A stretch of 64,000 bases of DNA, taken from positions 10,806,001 through 10,870,000 of the forward strand of contig CM027380.1 of the NCBI GenBank assembly GCA_015680905.1. Reading direction: 5' to 3'. The notes under the pieces were generated by a model. That model saw nothing but the letters and a program-made list of their open reading frames with translations, was not told the DNA's origin and did not search any database. The position numbers were made by a program, and so were the translations under genes. Below, piece after piece: positions 22,346 to 33,195 of the stretch (position 1 is its first letter; each line of letters opens with the position of its first letter). Source of the stretch: Coptis chinensis (Eukaryota; Streptophyta; Magnoliopsida; Ranunculales; Ranunculaceae).

Positions 22346-25300
22346 TTTAAAAAAAAAAATAAAAACCCCTAATTATTCGATTTTCATCATATTCAACCCT
22401 GCAACCTGCCCATTTTCACCATATCCACACTGGATTTAAAAACACTAAAAACACATTGCTCAAATAAATAATTTATAGTGCAACAAACAAAAGAAATAAA
22501 TTTAGACATGGAATTGCTAAATGAAGTTTGAACTTTTTCGAGTTATCAATAATAAAAGAACCATCCAAATCTACTTGTTCCATCCAAAACATCAAAATAA
22601 TAATGACCAACTTGTTCCATCAATTAAAAGAGCAATCTACTTGTTCCATCTAAAACATCAAAATAATAGTGAGATCGACAAAGTACCGAACCTTAACTGG
22701 AATGGGTCAAAACCCAACTAAGACAACGCTTAGCTCGAACGCTCCATTATGTTGGATGAATCTAAGAATGTCAAGTCAAATAGCATCATGTTCCACTTGT
22801 GTGTATGTATCTTTAAGGCTTAGATTTGTCATCTACACGATCAAAGATCAAAAGATATTATAATAACTAAATAATTAATGAAAGAGTAACACAAAATAGA
22901 GAATGCTAATGTATGACGACTTATACCTTATTTTCAAAAGAATTATCTGAACAAACAGCTTCTATTATTTCTCTCTTAAACTTCATTACGTAATACCCAC
23001 ACTCTTTATTGCCAAGTTGGTACGGGCCCTAAATACAAACATGGAAATTATTCATAAGTATACATTTTTCCAAACACATAGTATGTATACATAAGAATTT
23101 GTTTATTACCATAATCCTCTCCCACTTCATTGGACCTTTCCGTCCGTTCCCTTCAAGTCTTTCTATTGTCATGATCACACTTCAAAAATAAGATCAATGT
23201 AAAACTTAATTAGTAAGTAAAAGATAAGCATGTAATGATCTAATTATTTCATATACATACACACTCATGACAAACCTGTTAAAATAGATATCCATATCAT
23301 TAGATGGTAGATTATGAATTGAATCCAACCAATTAAATGTCATCCGTGATAAATTAATAACAATCAAAACCCAATGTCTACTACAAAAAGATTAGGCATG
23401 TGTGGTAAAAAAGAAAAATTAACGATTAAGATACAATGTTAAGTTAATGACAATCAAAACCGAATGTCCACTACAAAGAAGAAATAAAATATTTAACACT
23501 ATACAACAACCTTAGTACATGGTTATTGAACTAGCCTAGCCATGTAATGGTGCTACTAGTGACACAATTTTGATCAACAATTCTCACTACACATGTCTAT
23601 TGTTTAAGCCTAGTACATTTTTTATGTTTATTGTTTGGGGTATGAGCTTCAATTCTTCTTACATTACCTAGATACAAGCCTACAAGCCTTACTTGGCTTG
23701 TGCCTCATATAATTTTTAAATTAACAAGCAAAAAGAAACTACACTCCTCATTAACTTTCTTCAATTTAACTTTTAACTTAACAAGTAAAAGAAAATTAAC
23801 AATTTGAAAACACGTGTAGTCTTGTACAACCAATCATCTACAAATAATTAACTTTCTGCCTGTCCGTCTAGCCACTTAAACCTATGGTCTCTTCTTTTTT
23901 CACTAAAATCTTAAACCTATGGTCTCAATAGGCAAGAATTATGAGAATCAGGTGAATCATACACTATCAATAAAATTGAATAAATATCCTTGCCTTCAAA
24001 GTTTAGAAACCATTAAGACACAAGCTTTTGAGACCATTTTACCAACTCTTTATTTTGCCCACCCCCTTTTCTTTCTTTTCCCCAGAGAACCAAACCCAAG
24101 ATACAAATTAAAATCATACAAGCCTACTAAAATAGAATAGGAACCAAACCAGCATATGCACCTTCAGTGAGGAGAGATGAAATAAAATATGGAGGCAAAC
24201 CTGGATTGGAAAAGTAAGTGGCGTCCCCTTCTTTTGGCTTGCATCTATCTATATCACTACACATGCATGTGATTAGATTTGCAAATAAAGGGGATTGAAA
24301 TTCAAAACCTAATACTCACTAAAGATACAAAAATTAAGTCAGGAAGTTATAGGATTGCAATTAAAAGCTTCTCAACCATAAAGTTCTCTTGGACCGCCTA
24401 CCATATATGGAACATAAAATATCATGGCAAGATGATATCAGCACATATATGGCACACTAGTTCGAGAAAAAATTAACCATGTCTAAGTTCATACTTACAA
24501 CTAACTATTTGAAATATAGTAGGAACACCAAAACTAAACAAGTAGAGTAATGGGGGCTATCAAAGACTGCCACAAACAGTCCATTTAATTTACAGATAAA
24601 TCTTCAATTTTGAGCATTCGAAGTTCATCCTTCTGAATATGTATTGGTGTACATGATGTAGCAGTCCACAAAACCCCAATTGACCCACAAACCACATAAT
24701 AGCTCATTAATTGTACATGTCAAGGACCTCCCTTTGCCATCTTATGTAACCAGAAACATTTCAGACTTTATACGTGTATATAAATCCACTCTTTCACAAT
24801 GAAATACGAAACCCATAACATATATGACACATACGGTTCCTAAGTATAAGTGACAATATATAATACCTCCAAAGAGCTGAAACAACTGGAGGAAATCCTC
24901 AAAAACCCCAATACCAGCAAACAGAAAATTGAAAACTAAGACGATAACAAAGTCATCATACACATACATATGAATTGTGCATACTACACCCTACAACGAG
25001 AAATCCAACACCTTTATAATAGGTAATTTTTGTCAGCATTGTTTCTTCAACATTGCCTAAAAGAGAAGAACTAGCCAATCACAAGACATTTATATTAAAC
25101 CCTTACTAATGCATACCTTCAAAGAACAAAAAAAGTAGGTTGAAACAGTTGAGGTGCACCTTGTTAGAAAACACAGATTGACAAGAATCTGTTATACAGG
25201 TACAAAAAAACAAAGCTTAAGACTATGGTATTTGTACATGGAATTAATAATGGATACTACTCTATATAAGCACTGTTACGAATGGTGTCGAGAAAAAATA

Positions 25301-26480
25301 AAATAAAAAAGGGCTTGCGGTTGAACAATCACACCCCTGCTTAACCATCCCTAAGGCAACTGGTAAATCATTCCATCATTTAAAGATAAAAAAATCCAGG
25401 CAACAGAGCATGAAATTAAAGAAACCCATAAGCCAAAAACACACACACACACACACACTCAGAAGCAAGCAAGACTATTCTTCAAAGTCTCGCATTTCTT
25501 CATTCAATAATTCTGATTCAAACGATGTTCATCTCTTAAAAAATGGCGAAGGACTTGATGAGCTGGTTTAGCAAAGACTAATGTTAATGGAAAAAGAGAT
25601 GATGGATTCATTTCTTCTGGTTAATTCTCTTTTTCCACCCACTAACAACCATTTACACTAATTATCACAATACGATCATCATTAGTCATATTTAGAGCTG
25701 TGATCAATAAAAACAAACTTGAATCATGCAAAATATAGAAACATACCTCAATGTTTAACCCCCAATCTGAACCAATCAGCATATCACTAAGCTAGTTGCC
25801 CTCTCAACACAAGCTGCAGTAGTATTAGCCATACTTATCCCCCTCTTTCCTTCACCAATATTACTTCCCATAAACCAATGATCATAATTATGAATTAGTC
25901 AAAAGGGTAGATCTTTATACAAAAACATAAGCTAGTACGCACTACTAATCAATTAATCTGACAAATTTGTCTCAAAATCCAATAATTTAATAATTTGAAA
26001 GACACCCAAGTCACCAGTTCAGCTAAAAAGCATAAAATTCAACCAAATCTATTGAATTAAACGTCCCAACATATAAACATGATGATAGAATAAAAACAAT
26101 TGCAGGTTTGGGTTTTGGTGGTTTTTATTAGTTGTTGTATTATATTTTGATCTGAAGAAATGAAAGAGAAAGATTTTGGACATTTTGATCTATTGTTCTT
26201 TTTTTTCAACAAAAAAGTCTAAAGTTTTTACCCTAACATTGAAAATCTAAAAAACTAACCATTTTTTTTTGGAGAAGAGAGGTTGATAGAGGGGTTGGCC
26301 GAGTGATAACCAGAGAGTGGTGGAGGGAAAACTAGCATAAAAAGAGAAAGAGAGGCTGAGGAACCCTTTTTCCCGTTACTCAGCACAAAAGTAAAATTTG
26401 GTGGGGGACTTGGAAAGATGTAGAGTCTAATCCAATGGAAGTTGCAGAGAAAAAGAGCGGCAAGGCTTTAGTCAAAACAT
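22346..26480. other. Interior of the CACTA element, no gene recognised
   Basis: About 4.1 kb of AT-rich sequence with only short open frames and no transposase or zinc-finger domain. An (AC)10 microsatellite lies at 25439-25458. It could include captured host DNA, but nothing in it is identifiable by eye. Confidence 0.5.
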
Positions 26481-26764
26481 AAGATTTTATCGCCACGGCC
26501 CATAACTTTAGTCAAAACATAAGCCATTGTTTTATATAAATAGTGGGATATCGCTTGTAGCCTTGTAGTGTTGTGGTATATGGGAATATGGCAGATTAGA
26601 TGCCAAGGTTTTCACAAACCAGTGCATAAACCCATATAAAAAATGTTAAACTAATTTCTACCGTGGTATATAGATATTGGCCTGTTTTTACAAAAACAGT
26701 GGTACACACATTCTAACATACTGTGATATATATATATATATATTTGTGTATTTTTGTAGTAGTG
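26481..26764. repeat. Right subterminal and terminal repeats of the CACTA element
   Basis: Contains ACCGTGGTATATAG, ACAGTGGTACAC and GTTGTGGTATATG, variants of the left subterminal motif, then an AT run and the inverted terminus TTTTTGTAGTAGTG. Confidence 0.8.
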
Positions 26765-26767
26765 ACT

Positions 26768-27211
26768 GCTACTTTTTCTGTAATTGTACTACCTTTCAAA
26801 TAGTACAAGTTATTCCGTCGTATGCCTTTCATGAAAACCATTGCTCCTGAGACTAACTTCATAACACCATTTGCAATAGCTACCTTGTAGGCCTTAGCTT
26901 CCAAAAACCAACAGAGATAAGATTCTTCTTTAATGGGGGAACATATCTAACATCGTCCAATTCCCAAACCATTCCATCATACATCTTGAGACGACATCTC
27001 CACTATCAAGCTCTTTAAAGCTTGAAAACCACTCCCGTATGGGACAAACATGATAAGTAGCACCTGTATCCAAAATCCATTCACTAGAGTCAATGAAACA
27101 AACACTAGATGTAACGGCAAAAGAAAATTTGGAACCATATGAATAATTACCTTCTTGAGCAATGTTGGCATTGGGTTGTTTCTGCTCAGTATCTTTCTTC
27201 TTGTGTGTCAA
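26768..27211 (-). pseudogene. Copia protease of element F
   Basis: 27211-26930 encodes the start of protease with SEWILDTGATYHVCP, the DTG active site followed by the copia-typical HxCP-like context, then FSSFKELDSGDVV. Degraded sequence at 26904-26768 continues with NNLYYLKGSTITEKVAV. The frame reaches the CACTA TSD and resumes at 9238 with TEYSKAVAKEATKL. This continuity both identifies the domain and proves the insertion. Confidence 0.9.
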
Positions 27212-27217
27212 CTTTTT

Positions 27218-28029
27218 GCAGTCCTTTTTCCAATGTCTAATCTCGTGACAAAATGCACACTCATCACGTCCTAAAGTTGTCCCTCTCGACTTGGAACGAG
27301 ATTTGCCTCTACCTCCACCAGAATTCGGGCGGTCATTTGACCTCCCCTCTTACCACAAAAGCAGTGCTCGTCAACTCTCCCGACTCTCTTTCATTATTGT
27401 TCATCATATCCCAACTAGTCAATACAGTCTGCACCTCAAAATAGTTCAAAGCTTTCTTCCCAAACATAATGGTGGTTTTGATATGCCCATACTCCTCCTT
27501 AGAAAGGTATCTCAACAAATGGAAAACTTTGTCCTCATCCTTCGTTTCTTCTTCAATGTTCAACAAATCGGTAAGTAATTTGTTAAACTTATTCATATAT
27601 TGGGCTAGTGGAATACCTTCTTTCTTTCTTATATCATACAACTTTGATTTCATAAAGACACGACCTTCCATTGTCTTATCCAAATACTTCTCTTCAAGGA
27701 TTCGATCTCCATATTTCCTTGGCCGAAGTCTTATTGAGAACAAAGAGCTTCACATTCCTAGCCAAACACGATCTTATGATACCACAAACTCGCCAATTTT
27801 TCTTAGACCAAACACTATCCTCTATATCCGATAGCTTTTCATCTAACACATCATCCAAGTCTTGTTGGCATAGTGCATCTATAACTTCATAACGCCACAC
27901 ACTAAAATTGTTAGATCCATCGAATTTCTCCACATAAATTCTCGCATGATTGATATTCAAAGTCGTAGGAGATTTCTCCTTAGACGTGGAAGTAGAAGTC
28001 GTAGGAGTAATGGTAGACTCCATCGACAT
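27218..28029 (-). pseudogene. Copia gag of element F
   Basis: Translation starts at an ATG at 28029 (MSMESTITPTTSTSTS), followed by YVEKFDGSNNFSVWRYEV, the copia gag N-terminal signature. The frame changes near 27700-27740 into YGDRILEEKYLDKTMEGRVF and LAQYMNKFNKLLTDL, the body of the UBN2-type gag domain. The CCHC zinc knuckle at 27259-27218 reads CAFCHEIRHWKKDC, retaining all four ligands, with Arg where Gly is usual. At least one frameshift separates the first two blocks. Protease follows directly. Confidence 0.92.
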
Positions 28030-28232
28030 ACTATTCTTAAACTTTCACACACCCTAAACAATCCATAATAACCAAAGAAACACCCTTTTAGGAATTTCAA
28101 CAAATATTTGATAGTCACAAAAGAACCCAAGTACCACAACCACAATAATCAACTAAGAAACTCATTTGGTAATTTCTTCAAACACTTGGACTCCTCAAAT
28201 AACCACAAGTACAAACCATAGGTAGAACCTTA

Positions 28233-28246
28233 GGCTCCGATACCAA
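28233..28246 (-). other. Primer-binding site of copia element F
   Basis: Minus-strand TTGGTATCGGAGCC matches the initiator-Met tRNA site TGGTATCAGAGC with one mismatch. It lies two bases from the LTR. Confidence 0.88.
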
Positions 28247-28248
28247 TT

Positions 28249-28794
28249 TGTTGTGCAACAGAAGCGATAACAATAACAAACGACGATAATAACTTGAGAG
28301 GGGTGATGAATCACAAACAAACAAAGTATCAACTATGCAAAAAATAACTAACCAAATAGTAGAGACACAAAGATTTACGTGGTTCAACTTATGCCTAATA
28401 TACACCTAAATGAGAAGCTTCAAATTGAGAGAATCAAATAGTATTACACACTCACCTTGTTCAATAGAACACCCAAAATCCCTTTTTAGAAGAACTCACA
28501 AATCTCTCATACACATGGGTTAAAACCCTAACTTTGTTTTTATAGTGTAGTTGAAATTTCAGTGGAATATGAAATTTTATTTTATTTCAACATATGGTTG
28601 CCAAAATATCATACTACATTCAGCATTGGGATACCGAGATGTCATACTTCTTTCATCACTGAGATACCCAAAAAAAACCGTTAGTTAGGTTGTTTTCTCA
28701 AATTCGGTAACAAGATAACGAAATAGCTTCACTTGCTCGGTAACAAGTTGCCATCTCCAACTCACTTTATCAGTACCAAGATGCCATCCCAACA
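28249..28794 (-). repeat. 5' LTR of copia element F
   Basis: The inner end TGTTG (28249) is set by the adjacent primer site. The outer end is placed at CAACA (28790-28794), which gives the short inverted termini common in copia LTRs and a plausible 546-bp length. The outer end is inferred because the partner LTR is outside the window and the TSD cannot be checked. Confidence 0.75.
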
Positions 28795-29378
28795 TTTTTT
28801 ACTGTAAAATCTAAACTTTGATTCAAACACACAAAATTAAATAATACGCATAGAAGACAAACTTGAACTAAATAAACTTTATTATATCAATTCAACCACT
28901 TATATTAAACTTCATAAACAAAAGAGCTTACCACTTCATAAATTTCATATCGATGCATCTCTTTTCTACAATGCGTGTCTCTTATTATTCTCTCATTTCT
29001 TCTTATGCTAAAGTCTAGGCACTCACACACATATATAGCTTCTCCAATTACTAATTCCTACTAAGCTACTAATTAGAAAATTTCTAATACCAACCAAATT
29101 CTAATCTTATTTGTATTGTCAATATCAACTTGGTTCCTAATAGCAGCTCATATATGCTAATCACACCACTTTCTAATTAATTAACCTGCAACTCTAATTT
29201 AACTAAAATAGCTAGATCTAAAATTACTAATTCCAACACTTATTCTTCCTAAGAACCGATTGTTGTTCTGATTTAACGCTAACATCCTGTATACAACTTA
29301 CTTTCTTTTCTTCTTAATTCACATAACGCTTATAACACTCTACAAAATAGTTAAAAACTTGTGCCTCAGAACCAGAAA
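28795..29378 (-). other. AT-rich sequence between the copia LTR and the E4-like exon
   Basis: No coding, repeat or RNA feature seen. If the exon at 29385-29593 belongs to a gene, this is the beginning of its first intron, into which copia F has inserted. Confidence 0.4.
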
Positions 29379-29384
29379 ACTTAC

Positions 29385-29593
29385 TTGGAACGGCTTCGAC
29401 AAGATCCATTAATTAACTCAACTTTTAACATCAATGACTTATCTTCACTTAAAATTTCAGCTGCAGTATTCTCTAAATATATACGTCTAGGATCTCTATC
29501 CATCGGAGCAATTAATGACACTAGAAATATCTTCTGAAGAATAATACCATCTTCCCTTTCTGCTAAACTCTTTTGAGTTTTCTGACTTGCCAT
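29385..29593 (-). pseudogene. N-terminal exon of a ubiquitin conjugation factor E4 (UFD2/PUB1-like)
   Basis: The minus-strand frame starts with ATG at 29593 and reads MASQKTQKSLAEREDGIIL, then KIFLVSL, then DPRRIYLENTAAEILSEDKS. These phrases match the conserved N-terminus of plant E4 ubiquitin chain-elongation factors (PUB1, a U-box protein), judged from memory of the family. After the AEILSE phrase the expected Leu-rich segment is off by a frame. A consensus splice donor (minus-strand GTAAGT at 29384-29379) follows the exon. No later exon or U-box is in the window. The downstream side is occupied by copia F, so later exons, if they exist, would lie left of position 1. Either an interrupted gene or an isolated fragment is possible. 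Confidence 0.62.
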
Positions 29594-32050
29594 TACTTAT
29601 CAATGAACGAACACGCTTTTCAAAATTACAAAAAGTGCATGTATATATTGCACATATTTATCCAAACATGAATACATGAGAATATTATATGAAGAAAGGC
29701 CCTAGACTGAACAATACGGAAGCTTCATTAAAGGGGAAACACACTTGGACTAGAAGTCTAAAACTAGCATGGAAGAAACATTACCTTTTTCCTTGGATAA
29801 TTTTTTACTAATCTACTATCTATCTATACTCTAAGAGAGATTTTTCTTTCTTAGGTGGCATTCTAATATGAGAGATAACTTTTTCTCTCTCCTACGTGGC
29901 TTTCTACAATGCTTTCTACCATGCCACGTGGACTCTTTAGAGAGTTTGATTCAATTTCCATTTTCCAAAATAGTGCCTACTTACGATTAATATAACTCTA
30001 CCACATTGTTTCCTATTTTAGTACAACTCTCCCAACTTAAGTGCAATTCAAATTAGTCTCCACAAATTCTGCAAACATAATTATGTTTAACTAACAATTA
30101 TTTCCTCAAAAATAGGAAAGAAATGACCACACAAATTCCGCATGTATAAAGAATATATAAATTATTTCCTAAAATATAGGAAACATGATCTTATTACCCC
30201 CACAAATTATGCACGTATAGATTTTTCTTCAATGTTGGAATTAAAGATCAACATAAGCCATTTAACAAGATGTACTCTTTTAGTACAACTCTCCCAATTT
30301 AAGTGCAATTTAAATTAGTATGTATAATTATTTCCTAAAACATAATTATTTTTAACTAGCTATTATTTCCTAAAAAATAGGAAAAAAATTACTCCACAAA
30401 TTCCACAAAAATAATTATGTTTAACTAGCAATTATTTCCTCAAAAATACATAAATCTGAAGCTCTCTCTCCTAAAAATCTTAAAAATAATTAGAAGTTTC
30501 AGAGGGAATAGATAATAGGCAATGAAGCCATGAAAGCACAGTAGAAAATAATACAAATTGACTGGAAACTAGCATAACACGGTGATCATGGAAAGAACAA
30601 TATTAAATATGTCTTGATTTCCATTCTCAACAACATAAATGGACTTCCTATTATTATTCTAAGACTATCTATTATATTTGCAGCATAGACCGCGTGTATA
30701 GATATGTCACATACATATTATCTTACCCCCAATGGTATTAGCAATTTAGCTATAGGTAAAAATTATAAAATATGAGTGAGAGAATGTCATCATAAAATTG
30801 TAGGCAATGACACCACCGAAATAAATGTGCATAATGGGATTTGAAATGAAACACACTCATTAAATTCAAAGTTATAAAAGAATGACCATTACATTGAATT
30901 AAGCAAGACTTGGCACCAAGACATCTCCATCCGCCCCTGTGAATAGATTTTAATCTTTCATGTTGGAATCAAAGAAAAGAAGATCATTATTGTTGTGGCC
31001 AAGTAACCTCATTGCCAGTTAAGAAAACACAAAATGAGACTCAATTAGAGAAATTATGTTTTTGTCAAAAAATCATGAAAAAAGTCTAAAAACTATGTTC
31101 TGTACGTGTCTAGGTTCCATCTTAACATAGAATCCATTTGACATAGCATCACAAAAACCTTGACTGGAAATGGGGCTTTTGCTTGGACTTCAAAAAGGGG
31201 CTTGGGGAATGGGACATATGGGATAGACTGATGATAGGCGCATTGGAGCATAGAACACACTTGGTCCAAATAAATACCTATTTTGAAATATTGACAGGTG
31301 GCCAGAATACTGTTAGAGATGAGATCGACCTACTGTAACTTGAAAAAAGACCATAATTTATTCAAAATCTATAAGAAGGAAATAAATAAGAAGATAAATT
31401 AAGTAGGGCAAATACACAAGGAGACTCTTAATTGTTGAGATGGCCAAAAGTTTTCAAATTAAGCTATCAAGTTTAATATTAAGGGGACTGGGGGAGCTAA
31501 AAGAACTTGAATATTTTGTACTTATAACTTATAACTTATAAGTTCTTACTACTATAAGTGCTTGCTATAGTTTGTACCTACATAGATTAATTGTGATGTA
31601 TTAGTCGGGGTGTTCACGTGCGGTGTCAGGAGTTGCTACCAAATGCGTAGTTAAAACCTTTTGTATATTGAAGGGTTTAACTAAAGCATCACATTTTGTG
31701 CTTGAATTAGATCGTAAAAATTTTAAATGTAAAATCTATCAAAATGAAGCATTTCCTATTAGGAAACTCTCAATCTATAGGGGAAGTTTAAATTTTGTTA
31801 GCTTTAGGGATAATACAAAAAAAGAAGAAGAATCGACCATTCAAGTAATAAAAAAGTATAGGGAAAAATGAGAGTAAGAGAGGCATATATATATATATGT
31901 GGTATATATCCATTTATATTGAATTATAGATACATCAATGATAGAATCATTTTTTATTGGACTAAATACAAATATAGGTCCTCTAATATATGCAATACAA
32001 TAAAATAGAAAAGAAATCAAACAAGGGAGACAGATGACTAAGGATTTGAG
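29594..32050. other. AT-rich intergenic sequence, no gene
   Basis: No protein, tRNA or rRNA signal. It holds a ~260-bp degenerate direct duplication (TAGTACAACTCTCCCAA at about 30020 and 30281), a possible Helitron 5' end at 29823, and a run of AT dinucleotides near 31887. The 82-codon frames at 31623-32089 match no family I know. Confidence 0.5.
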
Positions 32051-32835
32051 CCCATAGCACATGGTTTCATAAAATCCACACGGTTTCATAAAATCCGTAC
32101 GATTTTCCTGATCTAAATCGATCAGGTTTTACATGAAAAAGATTTTGCTCAACATGCATGTTCTATTCGATATGGGTAGGAGAAGAACCCGACTCGGTAG
32201 TCATACAAATTGGTTGATGATTTTGAAGAACTGGAAACTGAAGAAGAGTCAACCGAGGATCGTGGTTGTAAATGTTATATTTGGTTTTACCCTACAGATT
32301 CAAGAAAGTGAGGGAGATGATGTGTAAATTGGGTATTGACCGAGTTCGCATGGACGAACTGCCTACGTATCAAGTTCTCTCTCAGGGGGGGGGGGACTTG
32401 AATCAGGTCAGACGAAGTTCCTCATCCTCTTTATATAGGCAATGGGTTCACGCCTCCAACTCTTACACATCAGGTCAAATCCAGATCTTCAGGTCACTCG
32501 CGTGCCATGATGACGAGTTAAGGACATTTATGGTGAAGCATGCCTGAAGCTCCAGTCTTGATGATGGTATTCAAGGCTTACGTTACTATCCGTTGGAGTG
32601 AGCGAGTATCTTGGAGATCGCTGTTTGATAGAGGTCATTCGGGTGTAGCAGGTCACTGTGGAGCGAGCTCGTGTGACGAAGACTTCAGGTCGGTTGACTA
32701 TTGTTTAGTCAGATCGATTGCCGTAATTTAGTCGCTATGAAGCGAGCTTTGAGGACGAGGATTGAGGGTCGATCTGCATTCACGTCTGTGCTGGACACGT
32801 GTTTATATTCATTGGATGTGAATATTACTCCCTCA
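32050..32835 (-). repeat. 3' LTR of element E (far end uncertain)
   Basis: The sense start is read as TGAGGGAGTAATATTCACAT, ending at plus-strand 32835 (or 32837 if TGTGAGGG). It is preceded in sense by the purine-rich AAATGGGGCTATG (plus-strand 32838-32850). A TATA box GCCTATATAAAG lies in sense at 32440-32429. A run of ten G on the plus strand lies near 32387-32396. The other boundary cannot be fixed without the 5' LTR. Confidence 0.6.
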
Positions 32836-33195
32836 CATAGCCCCATTTCAGTAGGTCGTTAAGTTGGTGTTATCGATCTGTTGGAAGTTTGGAGTCTACA
32901 CGTGGTACGTGTGATTTGAACGGTTGCAGGTGAGATGCCTTGGTTTGCGGGAACACGTGGCACACTAGGTTTAAATAAAATGATTGTGTCTTTTTTGAAA
33001 AATGAACCGGTGGGTGGCTTGTGATATACGCCTGGAGAGTGAAAAGCTCACATTTGCTTCTCTTGAGATCGAGAGATAAGGTTAGTCTTTGCCATTTTCA
33101 TTTCTTGCATTTTCCTTCTGTTCGCTTTATTTTGCTCGGTTTCTAGTTCTAGTCTTGGTTTAGTAGTTATTGTGGGTTTGAAGTGAAGAAGAATA

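Larger units (their letters stand above)
9239..26767. mobile_element. Non-autonomous CACTA (En/Spm-type) transposon with 3-bp TSD
   Basis: The left end starts CACTACTACAGAAAA at 9242. The right end finishes TTTTTGTAGTAGTG at 26764, which is the same terminus inverted with one mismatch over about 14 bases. Both ends are flanked by ACT (9239-9241 and 26765-26767), the 3-bp TSD expected for CACTA elements. Copia F coding continues across the site. Subterminal motifs such as ACCGTGGT and CCATGGT occur in both orientations near both ends, as is usual for the family. Removing element C, the solo LTR and one copy of each TSD leaves about 4.7 kb. No transposase sequence is recognisable in it, so mobilisation would need another copy. 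Confidence 0.9.
1..28794 (-). mobile_element. Ty1/copia retrotransposon F, interrupted, 3' part off the left edge
   Basis: A minus-strand copia element covers the left end of the window. Its 5' LTR (28249-28794), initiator-Met-type primer site, gag, protease, pre-integrase and integrase follow in canonical copia order when read leftwards. Two insertions split it: element A (923-9051) and a CACTA transposon (9242-26764). Removing each insertion together with one TSD copy lets recognisable copia sequence continue on the other side, which is strong support for the assignment. Integrase and protease wording resembles the Tork-type lineage, but that lineage call is inference. Stops and frameshifts occur in all domains, so it is inactive. 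Reverse transcriptase, RNase H and the 3' LTR must lie left of position 1. Confidence 0.9.

Noticed and set aside
24742-24969. 75-codon hydrophobic ORF in the CACTA interior
   Set aside because: No transposase or other family resemblance; length is expected by chance in AT-rich DNA.
31560-32090. AT-rich block that looked like plastid spacer DNA
   Set aside because: The texture is suggestive but I could not recall a matching plastid region; an alignment to plastomes would decide.
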